Positions 8,990 to 17,223 of a stretch of 64,000 nucleotides of DNA are shown one piece after another. The stretch is from Mitsuaria sp. PDC51 (GTDB taxonomy: Bacteria; Pseudomonadota; Gammaproteobacteria; Burkholderiales; Burkholderiaceae_C). Each line of letters starts with the position of its first letter. Position 1 is the stretch's first letter. The stretch spans positions 1,674,001-1,738,000 of the forward strand of contig NZ_FOZE01000001.1 of NCBI RefSeq assembly GCF_900113225.1. The letters are read 5' to 3'. Made by a program: the position numbers and the translations under genes. The notes beneath the pieces are model-generated. The model saw only the letters and a program-made list of their open reading frames with translations. It did no database searches and had not been told where the DNA came from.

Positions 8990-11900
8990 ATGCAACTCAG
9001 CACTCTCAGCAAGGCCGCCACCCTGGCCCTGAGCTTGACCGCCGCCATCGCGGCGGCGCCCACGCAGGCCCAGCAGGCCGCGACGGCTTCCGTTTCTTCC
9101 GCCGCGAGCGTCGCCGCGCAGGCCCCCGCCGTGACGATGCTGCTGCGCGAGCCGGCCGTCTCGGCGCGCCATCTGGCCTTCGTCTACGGCGGCGACCTGT
9201 GGATCGCCAACCGCGACGGCAGCCAGCCGCGCCGCCTGGCCGGTCATGCCGCGCCGGAGTTCGCGCCGCGCTTCTCGCCCGACGGGCAGTGGATCGCGTT
9301 CTCCGCCGGTTACGACGGCAACACCGATGTCTACGTGATCGCCGCCAGCGGCGGTCAGCCGCGGCGCCTGACCTGGCATCCGTCCGCGGACCAGGTCACC
9401 GGCTGGAGCGCCGATGGCAGGCGCGTGCTGTTCGCCTCCAATCGCGAGGTGCTGAATACCCGCAGCAAGCAGCTGTTCGAGGTGGCGCTGGAAGGCGGCT
9501 TCGAGCAGAAGGTGATGGAGGCCGTCGCCTATGAAGGCGTGTGGTCGCCCGACGGCACGCGCCTGGCCTACCGCCCCAACGGCGCGGCCTACTCGGGCCC
9601 GAGCGGCTGGCGCCAGAGCCGCGGCGGCACCACGCCGCCGATCTGGATCCTCGATCCCAAGGGCAAGACCTGGGAGCAGATCCCGCATGTCAACGCGACC
9701 GACAGCAATCCGATCTGGATGGGCGACGAAGTCGTCTTCATCTCGGACCGCAACGACGGCGCGGCCAACCTCTTCGCCTTCCACACCAGGACCAAGGCGC
9801 TGCGCCAGCTGACGCGGGAAACCGTCTGGGACGTGCGCAGCGCCGATGGCCGCGACGGGCGCATCGTCTACGAGGCCGGCGGGCAGCTCAAGGAGATCGG
9901 CCTGGAGGGCGGCACCGCGCGCATCCTGAGCATCGCGCTGAACGAGCCCAGCAACGAGGCCCGCGTGCAGTGGAAGGACGCGGCCCGCACCGTCACCAAG
10001 GCGGCGCTGTCGGCCACCGGCAAGCGCGCGGTGATCAGCGCCCGCGGCGAGGTCTTCACCGTGCCGGTGAAGGATGGCGTCGTGCGCAACCTGACGCAGA
10101 CCTCCGGCGTGCGCGAGAAGGATGCGATCTGGAGTCCCGACGGTCAGCAGGTCGCCTACGTCTCCGACGAGCCCGGCATGCGTCACCAGGTGGTGATCCG
10201 CGACCAGCTCGGCGACCAGGCCGCCAACAAGCCCACGCGCAAGATCCTGCTGCCCGAGGTCGGCTACTACACGCTGCTGGACTGGTCGCCCGATGGCGCG
10301 CGGCTGGTGCTGCAGGACAACCACCTCAACCTCTACCAGCTGCCGCTGAGCGGCCCGCAGTCGGGCAGGCTCGCGAAGATCGACACCAGCGAGCGCCGCG
10401 CCGGCTTCGACGTCAGTTTCTCGCCCGACGGTCGCTACCTGGCCTACACGGTGGTCGGGAAGAACTTCTTCAGCCAGGTCCGCATCGTCGACTTCCAGAC
10501 CGGCCAGCAGCACACCGTCACCGACGGCCTGAGCCACGCCAACCTGCCGGCATTCTCGACCAAGGGCGACGTGCTGTTCTTCGCCGCCTCGATCAACTCC
10601 GGCCCGGCCCAGGTGGGCCTGGACATGTCGACGCAGGAGCGCTCGCTGCGCATGGGGCTGTACGCGGCGGTGCTGCGTGCCGACGGCAAGTCGCCGCTCG
10701 AGCCCAAGGCGGGTGACGAGGAGGGCAAGGACGGCAAGGGCAAGGCGGACGAGACCAAGGACGCAGACAAGTCCGACAAGGGCGAAAAGTCCGACAAGGG
10801 CGACAAGGGCGACAAGGACGCGAAGGCCGACAAGTCCGACAAGAAGGACGACGCCAAGGACGTCAAGCCCAAGGCCAAGCCGGTGCGGATCGACTTCGCC
10901 GGCCTGAAGGACCGCATCGTCGGCCTGCCGGTCGCGACGGCCCGCTACGACGACCTGGGCGTGGCCGACGATGGCGCGCTGTTCTACCTGGAGCGCAAGC
11001 AGCCCGGCGTGTCGATTGACGCCGAGGGCGGCAACGGCCGCAAGGGCGACCTGTACCGCTTCGATTTCGAGGAGAAGAAGGCCAAGCTGGTGAAGCCGCA
11101 GGTCGAGGACTACAGCCTCAGCCCCGATGGCAAGAAGCTCCTGCTGAACCTGGGCGGCGGCCGACTGGAAATCGCCGACGCCCGCGAGAAGGTCGACACC
11201 AAGAGCATCGACCTGTCGGGCCTGAAGACGCGCATCGACCCGCGCGCCGAGTGGCGCCAGATCTTCGACGAGACCTGGTGGATGGAGAAGGAGTTCTTCT
11301 ACGACCCCAAGCTCCACGGCCTGGACTGGCAAGGCGTCTATCAGCGCTATGCGCCGCTGGTGGCCGGCGTGCAGCGCCGCGAGGACCTGAACGACCTGCT
11401 GGTCGAGATGATCGGCGAGCTGCAGGTGGGCCACAACCGCGTGGGCGGTGGCGACGTGGTGCAGGAGGCGCGCGTCGCGGTGGGCCTGCTGGGCGCGGAC
11501 TTCAGCTTCGAGAACGGCAAGTACCGCATCAAGAAGATCTTCAAGGGTGACCGCTGGGATCCCTACCTGAAGGCGCCGCTGGCCGCGCCTGGCCTGGGCG
11601 TCAAGGAGGGCGACTACCTGCTGGCGGTCAACGGCCAGCCGGTGGACGGCACCCACAACCTGTACCAGCAGCTGGAGAACACGGTCGGCAAGCAGGTGCA
11701 GCTGACGGTGTCGGCCAACGCGAACGGGCAGGGCGCGCGGCGCGTGACGGTCGAGCCGATCTCGACCGAGAGCCGCCTGCGCCAGTGGGCCTGGATCGAC
11801 CACAACCGCGAGGAAGTGGATCGCCTGAGCGGCGGCAAGATCGCCTACGTCTACATGCCGGACACGGCCGGCCCGGGCTTCCAGCACTTCAACCGGATGT

Positions 11901-12445
11901 TCTTCGCGCAGGTGGACAAGCCGGGCCTGATCGTCGACGACCGCCGCAATGGCGGCGGCCAGGCGGCCAACTACGTGACCGAGCTGCTGAACCGGGCCTA
12001 CCTGGGCAGCTGGAAGGACCGCGATGGCCTGATCTACGACACGCCCGCGGGCGCGATCTACGGGCCCAAGGCGATGCTGATCGACCAGGACGCGGGCTCC
12101 GGCGGCGACTTCATGCCGTATGCGTTCAAGCGCACGGGGCTGGGGCCGCTGATCGGCAAGCGGACCTGGGGTGGGTTGATCGGGATCTCGGCCAATCCGA
12201 GCCTGATCGATGGCGGCTTCCTGGTCGTGCCGTTCTTCCGCTTCTTCACGCCGGAAGGCGAATGGCGCATCGAGAACGAAGGCGTCTCGCCCGACATCGA
12301 TGTGGACCTGGACCCGGTGGCGGTCAACGCCGGCCGTGACGTGCAGCTCGAGGCGGCGGTCGCGAACGTGATGGAGCGCCTGAAGACATGGCAGCCGATC
12401 CAACGCACCGTGGCGCCGCCGATGCCGACGCAGCTGGGCAAGTGA
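8990..12445 (+). CDS. Tricorn-like S41 family peptidase, exported
   Basis: The 1151-residue protein starts with a signal peptide (residues 1-29, ending APTQAQQ). It continues with two beta-propeller regions full of SPDG/ADGR-type blades (about 45-570), a very charged Lys/Asp linker (about 575-632), more propeller, a tricorn C1 domain, a PDZ domain (about 840-930) and an S41 protease domain. The nucleophile is Ser1037 in DAGSGGDFMPY, followed by GKRTWGGLIG. This order is that of tricorn protease homologues, which degrade peptides in large assemblies; here it should act in the periplasm. The ATG at 8990 was chosen because it begins the signal peptide. The next gene overlaps its stop. Confidence 0.92.
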   Translation: MQLSTLSKAATLALSLTAAIAAAPTQAQQAATASVSSAASVAAQAPAVTMLLREPAVSARHLAFVYGGDLWIANRDGSQPRRLAGHAAPEFAPRFSPDGQWIAFSAGYDGNTDVYVIAASGGQPRRLTWHPSADQVTGWSADGRRVLFASNREVLNTRSKQLFEVALEGGFEQKVMEAVAYEGVWSPDGTRLAYRPNGAAYSGPSGWRQSRGGTTPPIWILDPKGKTWEQIPHVNATDSNPIWMGDEVVFISDRNDGAANLFAFHTRTKALRQLTRETVWDVRSADGRDGRIVYEAGGQLKEIGLEGGTARILSIALNEPSNEARVQWKDAARTVTKAALSATGKRAVISARGEVFTVPVKDGVVRNLTQTSGVREKDAIWSPDGQQVAYVSDEPGMRHQVVIRDQLGDQAANKPTRKILLPEVGYYTLLDWSPDGARLVLQDNHLNLYQLPLSGPQSGRLAKIDTSERRAGFDVSFSPDGRYLAYTVVGKNFFSQVRIVDFQTGQQHTVTDGLSHANLPAFSTKGDVLFFAASINSGPAQVGLDMSTQERSLRMGLYAAVLRADGKSPLEPKAGDEEGKDGKGKADETKDADKSDKGEKSDKGDKGDKDAKADKSDKKDDAKDVKPKAKPVRIDFAGLKDRIVGLPVATARYDDLGVADDGALFYLERKQPGVSIDAEGGNGRKGDLYRFDFEEKKAKLVKPQVEDYSLSPDGKKLLLNLGGGRLEIADAREKVDTKSIDLSGLKTRIDPRAEWRQIFDETWWMEKEFFYDPKLHGLDWQGVYQRYAPLVAGVQRREDLNDLLVEMIGELQVGHNRVGGGDVVQEARVAVGLLGADFSFENGKYRIKKIFKGDRWDPYLKAPLAAPGLGVKEGDYLLAVNGQPVDGTHNLYQQLENTVGKQVQLTVSANANGQGARRVTVEPISTESRLRQWAWIDHNREEVDRLSGGKIAYVYMPDTAGPGFQHFNRMFFAQVDKPGLIVDDRRNGGGQAANYVTELLNRAYLGSWKDRDGLIYDTPAGAIYGPKAMLIDQDAGSGGDFMPYAFKRTGLGPLIGKRTWGGLIGISANPSLIDGGFLVVPFFRFFTPEGEWRIENEGVSPDIDVDLDPVAVNAGRDVQLEAAVANVMERLKTWQPIQRTVAPPMPTQLGK

Positions 12446-13017
12446 GCGTCGACCACCGCGCGCGGCTCGTCGAGCTCGCGCGCGGCAGCGGCTGGCTCAT
12501 GGACGCGCTGCGCGCCGTGCGCTCGCTGGGCCTGGCGTCCTGGTGCATCGGTGCCGGCGCGGTTCGCAACCTCGTGTGGGACGCGCTGAGCGGGCATGGG
12601 CAGCCCTCGGCCCTGTCCGATGTCGATGTCGCGTTCTTCGATCCCGTGGACCTGCGTGGCGAGCGGGATGCCGAACTCCAGCGCCGGTTGTCTGAACGCC
12701 TGCCCGGGCTGCCGTGGGAAGTGACGAATCAGGCCGCGGTGCATCTCTGGTTCGAGTCGTACTTCGGCCACGCCGTGGCGCCGTTGCGCTCGCTCGAGGA
12801 AGCCGTCGGCAGCTGGCCCGAATACGCGACGTCGGTGGCACTCTGGCTCGACGCGGACGACACGATCCATGTGATCGCGCCCCATGGGCTCGACGACCTC
12901 TTCAACATGGTCGTGCGCCGCAACCCGACGCGAGCCAGCGAGCAGAACTTCCGGGACAGGACCGCGGCAAAGCGCTACGTCGAACGCTGGCCGCGGACAA
13001 CGGTCATCGCGGATTGA
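12442..13017 (+). CDS. Nucleotidyltransferase family protein (DUF925-like)
   Basis: The protein is 191 residues if it starts at the GTG at 12442, whose GTGA overlaps the stop of the protease gene; an ATG at 12388 would overlap by 58 bp. The N-terminal half shows a nucleotidyltransferase-like pattern, with GAGAVRNLVWD followed by LSDVDVAFFD carrying the DxD metal-binding pair. The conserved C-terminal part contains DDLFNMVVRRNP and ends TAAKRYVERWPR. Members of this family are widespread and uncharacterised. The overlap suggests translational coupling to the protease, but no shared function is known. Confidence 0.8.
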   Translation: MSVDHRARLVELARGSGWLMDALRAVRSLGLASWCIGAGAVRNLVWDALSGHGQPSALSDVDVAFFDPVDLRGERDAELQRRLSERLPGLPWEVTNQAAVHLWFESYFGHAVAPLRSLEEAVGSWPEYATSVALWLDADDTIHVIAPHGLDDLFNMVVRRNPTRASEQNFRDRTAAKRYVERWPRTTVIAD

Positions 13018-13120
13018 GCGCTGCTTGCGGCGAACTGACGTCGGTCCCCCTTGCGGGTGGAGCACCGAGCGCGATGGGGGAGAAGCGCCGCAAGCTGGCA
13101 TGAGGGGCTCTACCATCACC

Positions 13121-13140
13121 TTGACGTGATATCACGCAAG
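13121..13140 (+). promoter_or_regulatory. Candidate higBA promoter and operator palindrome
   Basis: A perfect 12-bp palindrome, CGTGATATCACG (13125-13136), overlaps a TTGACG -35-like box (13121-13126) immediately before the toxin gene. A TATGGT hexamer follows 17 bp after the -35 box. This is where the HigA antitoxin would be expected to repress its own operon. An AAGGA ribosome site (13138-13142) is only 2 nt from the ATG at 13145 but 5 nt from a GTG at 13148, which may be the true start. Confidence 0.6.
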
Positions 13141-13144
13141 GATT

Positions 13145-13558
13145 ATGGTGAGCGCCTCGATTGACTGCACAGGGCAAGAGTGGGAGGTCTACTTCCATGA
13201 CGAGTTCGACGCCGAGTTCGAACATCTGGATCGGGCCGTGCGCCTGGGACTGATCGCCGCGATGCGGGCTGTGGAGCATGCTGGACCGCACGCGGGCAGG
13301 CCGCACGTGGATGTTCTCCATGGGTCCAAGTTCGCCAACATGAAGGAACTGCGCTTCACCGCGAGGGCGGGAAGGGAGGTCTGGCGGGCGGCCTTCGCCT
13401 TCGATCCCGACAGGCGCGCCTGCGTCCTGGTGGCGGGTGCGAAACAGGGCAAGAGCCAGTCAGCGTTCTACAAGCAGCTCATCCAGGTGGCGGATCGTCG
13501 GTTTGCAGACCTGCTTGCCAGCGCGGTCAATGGAATTGAGAAGCCTGAAAGGAGTTGA
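13145..13558 (+). CDS. higB: HigB/RelE-type toxin of a type II toxin-antitoxin system
   Basis: This 137-residue protein resembles the phage-derived Gp49-like HigB family of the RelE/ParE superfamily: GRPHVDVLHGSK, NMKELRF, a REVWRAAFAFDP strand, LVAGAKQGK and a C-terminal FYKQLIQVADRRF. These toxins are ribosome-dependent mRNA endonucleases. The order is toxin first, then antitoxin, as is usual for higBA. The start is uncertain: the ATG at 13145 is very close to the ribosome site, and a GTG at 13148 is better spaced. The antitoxin gene begins 2 bp after the stop. Confidence 0.88.
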   Translation: MVSASIDCTGQEWEVYFHDEFDAEFEHLDRAVRLGLIAAMRAVEHAGPHAGRPHVDVLHGSKFANMKELRFTARAGREVWRAAFAFDPDRRACVLVAGAKQGKSQSAFYKQLIQVADRRFADLLASAVNGIEKPERS

Positions 13559-13560
13559 AG

Positions 13561-13953
13561 ATGGGCCGCACCTTGAAGAGCGTCATCGCGGACCTGCCGC
13601 CGGATGATCGGGCATGGGTCGAGACGAAGGGGCGGGAAATGGCGGACGACATGATCCGCTACGCCGACACCTTGGCCGACGCGCGCCGCGCCCTGGAGAA
13701 GACACAGACCGAACTGGCGGATGTGCTTCAGATCAGGCAGAACGCGGTCACGCAGCTGGAGAAGCGCAGCGACATGCTCTTGTCCACGCTGCGGAAATAC
13801 GTCTCCGCCATGGGGGCGGAGCTTCAACTCACGATCCGCACGGCCGCCGGTGTGGTGATCGTCCTGGATGGCCTGGGAACACTGTCGTCCGACGGCGCAC
13901 CCTTGGCGATCAAGTCCGAGTCCGGCAAGGCGAAGGCGCGGCGCCGCGCCTGA
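13561..13953 (+). CDS. higA: HigA-type XRE family antitoxin
   Basis: The 130-residue protein has an alpha-helical N-terminal half followed by a helix-turn-helix of the XRE type, LADVLQIRQNAVTQLEKRSDM, then STLRKYVSAMGAELQLTI, a pattern of HigA antitoxins. It would bind and neutralise the upstream toxin and repress the operon through the palindrome at 13125-13136. An in-frame TTG lies at 13555, but the ATG at 13561 has a GGAG ribosome site at proper distance and was preferred. The C-terminus is a basic Lys/Arg tail. Confidence 0.88.
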   Translation: MGRTLKSVIADLPPDDRAWVETKGREMADDMIRYADTLADARRALEKTQTELADVLQIRQNAVTQLEKRSDMLLSTLRKYVSAMGAELQLTIRTAAGVVIVLDGLGTLSSDGAPLAIKSESGKAKARRRA

Positions 13954-13959
13954 GCGCTT

Positions 13960-15456
13960 TCACAACGCCCGATGTCTCGCCGCCAGTGGCGGATTTTTTG
14001 CGAAGTAGCGCGCGATGCCGGTGGCCAGCGCCTTGACCAGGTCGTCCTGGTAGTCCGGATCGCGCAGCTTGGCTTCTTCCTCGGGGTTGGAGATGAACGC
14101 CGTCTCCACCAGGATCGACGGCACGTCCGGCGCCTTCAGCACCGCGAAGCCGGCCTGCTCCACGCTGCCCTTGTGCAGCTTGGCCAGCTTGCCGATCTGC
14201 CCCAGCACCTCGCCGCCCAGCTTCAGGCTGTCCTTGATCTGCGCCGAGGTGCTCATGTCCAGCATCGCCCGCAGCACGCCGGCATCCTTCACCGCCTTGC
14301 TGTTGACGCCGCCGATCACGTCCGCCGCGTTCTCCTTGTCCGCCATCCAGCGCGCCGCCGTCGAGCTCGCGCCGCTGGTGGACAGCGCGAAGACCGAGGC
14401 CCCGCGCGCCTTCGGCGTGATGAAGGCGTCGGCATGGATCGACACGAACAGGTCGGCCTGCACCCGCCGCGCCTTGCGCACCCGCTCGCCCAGCGGGACG
14501 AAGAAGTCCGCATCGCGCGTCATCATCACGCGGATGCGCGGGTTGGCGTTCAGCCGGTCGCGCAGCTTCTTGCCGATCGCCAGCACCACGTCCTTCTCGC
14601 GCAGGCCCGTGGGGCCGATCGCGCCGGGGTCTTCGCCGCCATGGCCCGGATCGATCGCGATCACGATCAGGCGATCCAGCTTGGACTGGCTCATCTCCGG
14701 CGCCACCTCCTTGAGCGGCGGCGCGGGCGGCGGCGGGGTCTCGATCCGCGCGACCGCGCTGGCCGGCCGCTGCGGGGGCAGGGCGGCCGCGCTGGCGGCG
14801 CTCTCGGCGCTCGAGGCCGCCGTCTGCGGCCGGTCGATGCGGCCGATCAGCTCGCCCAGCGCGTCGTTGACCGACTGCGCCGCGGCGCTCTCGGCCGCTT
14901 CCTTCTCGCGCACCAGGTCCAGCAGCGGATCGCGCTCGCGCGTCGGATGCAGGTCCAGCACCAGGCGGTTCTTGTAGGCCGCCACCGGCTCGATGGTGAA
15001 CACCTGCGGCGCCACCGCCTGCTTCAGGTCCAGCACGATGCGCACCACGCGCGGCTGGTTCTGTCCCACGCGCACGCCGGCGATGTAAGGGTCGTCCGGC
15101 TTCACCTTGCCGAGCAGCTCCTTCAGGCCGGCGTTCAGTTCCAGGCCATCGATGTCGATGACGAGCCGGTCCGGATTCGCGGCCATGAAGCTCCTGGCGG
15201 CCAGTTGGCGGTCGGACTCGATGGTCACGCGCGTGTAGTCGCTCGCCGGCCAGACGCGCACCGCGACGATGGTGGCGGCGCCGGTGACGCCCGCAGCCAG
15301 CGCGGGCAGGGCCGGGAAGCTCAGCACCACCGCGCCCATGCGGCGCAGGGCCTTGCGGCGGTCGCGCGACGCGGGCGCAGTCACGGGCGTGGACGGGGCC
15401 GCCACCGCGTCGTGCGGCAGGGGGGCGGCAGGCAGGCCGGTCAGGTCTCCGTTCAT
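13960..15456 (-). CDS. amiC: N-acetylmuramoyl-L-alanine amidase AmiC
   Basis: The enzyme cleaves the amide bond between N-acetylmuramic acid and the peptide stem to split septal peptidoglycan. The 498-residue protein has an N-terminal twin-Arg-like stretch (SRDRRKALRR) before a hydrophobic segment, as in Tat-exported AmiC. An AMIN domain follows (about residues 68-165), then an Ala/Pro-rich linker and an Amidase_3 domain (about 255-490) with IAIDPGHGGEDPGA (zinc His and Glu), SIHADAF and VETAFISNPEEE. The longer open frame upstream is poor coding sequence; the ATG at 15456 was chosen. It follows tsaE by 31 bp in the same direction, a common betaproteobacterial order. Confidence 0.93.
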   Translation of the reverse strand: MNGDLTGLPAAPLPHDAVAAPSTPVTAPASRDRRKALRRMGAVVLSFPALPALAAGVTGAATIVAVRVWPASDYTRVTIESDRQLAARSFMAANPDRLVIDIDGLELNAGLKELLGKVKPDDPYIAGVRVGQNQPRVVRIVLDLKQAVAPQVFTIEPVAAYKNRLVLDLHPTRERDPLLDLVREKEAAESAAAQSVNDALGELIGRIDRPQTAASSAESAASAAALPPQRPASAVARIETPPPPAPPLKEVAPEMSQSKLDRLIVIAIDPGHGGEDPGAIGPTGLREKDVVLAIGKKLRDRLNANPRIRVMMTRDADFFVPLGERVRKARRVQADLFVSIHADAFITPKARGASVFALSTSGASSTAARWMADKENAADVIGGVNSKAVKDAGVLRAMLDMSTSAQIKDSLKLGGEVLGQIGKLAKLHKGSVEQAGFAVLKAPDVPSILVETAFISNPEEEAKLRDPDYQDDLVKALATGIARYFAKNPPLAARHRAL

Positions 15457-15487
15457 GTGAGGCGTGTCGGTCTCGTTCGAATCGATG

Positions 15488-16048
15488 TCAATCGGGGGCG
15501 CCGTTCGTGCCCGGCGCATCGGAAGCGGCGGGCGCGGCGGACGATGAGGTCGAGGCGGCCAGTTGCCGGTCCAGCTCGGCGAGCAGCGCCTGGCCGCGCG
15601 GCGTGTGCGCCTCGGCGTGGACGTCCCGGCTGTCGTCGTCATTGACCGCGAGCACCAGCCGCAGGTCCGGCGGCGGCAGCATGCCGGCGGCCTTGGACGG
15701 CCATTCGCTGAGCTTGAGCCCCGGCGCGGCGAAGACGTCGCGGAAGCCCGCGTCCTCCCACTCGCGCGGATCGCTGAAGCGGTAGAAGTCGAAGTGATGG
15801 GCGGGCAGGCCGCCGAGGCCGGGCGGCGTGTAGTCCTCGACCACCGCGTAGCTGGGGCTCTTGATGCGGCCGGTGACGCCCAGCGCGCGCAGCAGGTGGC
15901 GCACCAGGCTGGTCTTGCCGGCCCCCAGGCCGCCGTCGAGCTCGATGCCCAGGTCCGCGATCTGCGGACAGCGGGCCAGCGCCTGCGCGAAGCGCTCGCA
16001 GGCGGCCTCGTCGGGCCAACGGAATGGGCGGGTTTCTAGAATGCTCAA
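15488..16048 (-). CDS. tsaE: tRNA threonylcarbamoyladenosine biosynthesis ATPase TsaE
   Basis: TsaE is the ATPase of the TsaBDE complex that installs t6A at position 37 of ANN-decoding tRNAs. The 186-residue protein has the P-loop GGLGAGKTSLVR near residue 40, the threonine/serine switch KSPSYAVVEDY and HFDFYRF, all family hallmarks. The only reasonable start is a TTG at 16048, with an AAGGA site 11 nt upstream; an in-frame stop lies a few codons before and no Met follows for a long stretch. Its start is 5 bp from that of the divergent queG. Confidence 0.92.
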   Translation of the reverse strand: MSILETRPFRWPDEAACERFAQALARCPQIADLGIELDGGLGAGKTSLVRHLLRALGVTGRIKSPSYAVVEDYTPPGLGGLPAHHFDFYRFSDPREWEDAGFRDVFAAPGLKLSEWPSKAAGMLPPPDLRLVLAVNDDDSRDVHAEAHTPRGQALLAELDRQLAASTSSSAAPAASDAPGTNGAPD

Positions 16049-16053
16049 CAGCG

Positions 16054-17223
16054 ATGAATTCCTTGGTCAACACCCCGCGGCCCGACGCGCCCTCCGACGC
16101 CTCCTCGAGCCCCTCCCGCGACCCCGACGCGCTGGCTGCGCTGATGGTCGAGGTCCGCGCCTGGGCGCATGAGCTCGGATTCTCACAGATTGGGGTGGCC
16201 CACGTCGATCTGAGCGATGCGGAGGCCGGGCTGCAGGCCTGGCTCGACGCCGGCTTCCATGGCGAGATGCAGTACATGGCCGCGCATGGCCTCAAGCGCG
16301 CCCGCCCGGCCGAACTGGTGCCCGGCACGATCAGCATCCTCACCGCGCGCATGGACTACCTGCCCGAGGCCATCGGCCCCGAATGGCAGGCGCGGGAGTG
16401 GGCCGCGCTGGCCGACCCGGCGCGGGCGCAGGTGTCGCTCTACGCCCGCGGCCGGGACTACCACAAGGTCCTGCGCCAGCGCCTGCAGCAGCTGGCGGAC
16501 CGCCTGCAGGCGCGCGTCGGCCCGATGGGGCACCGCGTGTTCACCGACTCGGCGCCGGTGCTGGAGGTGGAACTCGCCAGCCGCTCGGGCATCGGCTGGC
16601 GCGGCAAGCACACCCTGACGCTGCACCGCGACAGCGGCTCGATGTTCTTCCTCGGCGAGATCTACCTGGACCTGGCGCTGCCGCCCAGCGAGCCGGTCAG
16701 CGCGCATTGCGGCCAGTGCCGCGCCTGCCTGGATGCCTGTCCGACCGGGGCGATCATCGCCCCCTACCGGCTCGACGCGCGGCGCTGCATCAGCTACCTG
16801 ACGATCGAGCAGGACGGCCCGATCCCGGTCGAGTTTCGCGCCGCGATCGGCAACCGCATCTACGGCTGCGACGACTGCCAGCTCGCCTGCCCCTGGAACA
16901 AGTTCGCGCGCAGGAACCCGCTGCCCGACTTCGAATGGCGCGAGCCGCTCGGGGACGCCTCGCTGCTGACGCTGTGGGCCTGGGACGAGGCGACCTTCCT
17001 CAAGCGCACCGAAGGCTCGGCGATCCGCCGCATCGGCCACGCGCGGTGGCGCCGCAACATCGCGGTCGCGCTGGGCAACGCGCTGCGGCAAGACCTGGCG
17101 CCGGCGCTGCGGGCGGCGATGCGGGCGGCGCTCGAGGCGGCGCGCGCTGGCGCGTCGCCGCTGCTGGCGGAGCACATCGACTGGGCCCTGGCGCAGGACC
17201 TCAGCCCTCGACGGCCTGCCTGA
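16054..17223 (+). CDS. queG: Epoxyqueuosine reductase QueG
   Basis: QueG performs the last step of queuosine synthesis, reducing epoxyqueuosine on tRNA with cobalamin and two [4Fe-4S] clusters. The 389-residue protein carries both ferredoxin-like cysteine sets, CGQCRACLDACPTG and CDDCQLACPWNKFA, and the preceding TDSAPVLE and SGIGWRGKHT segments of the catalytic domain. The ATG at 16054 was chosen; an in-frame ATG at 16024 exists but would overlap tsaE. The 3' end overlaps the convergent LysR gene by 23 bp. Confidence 0.94.
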   Translation: MNSLVNTPRPDAPSDASSSPSRDPDALAALMVEVRAWAHELGFSQIGVAHVDLSDAEAGLQAWLDAGFHGEMQYMAAHGLKRARPAELVPGTISILTARMDYLPEAIGPEWQAREWAALADPARAQVSLYARGRDYHKVLRQRLQQLADRLQARVGPMGHRVFTDSAPVLEVELASRSGIGWRGKHTLTLHRDSGSMFFLGEIYLDLALPPSEPVSAHCGQCRACLDACPTGAIIAPYRLDARRCISYLTIEQDGPIPVEFRAAIGNRIYGCDDCQLACPWNKFARRNPLPDFEWREPLGDASLLTLWAWDEATFLKRTEGSAIRRIGHARWRRNIAVALGNALRQDLAPALRAAMRAALEAARAGASPLLAEHIDWALAQDLSPRRPA

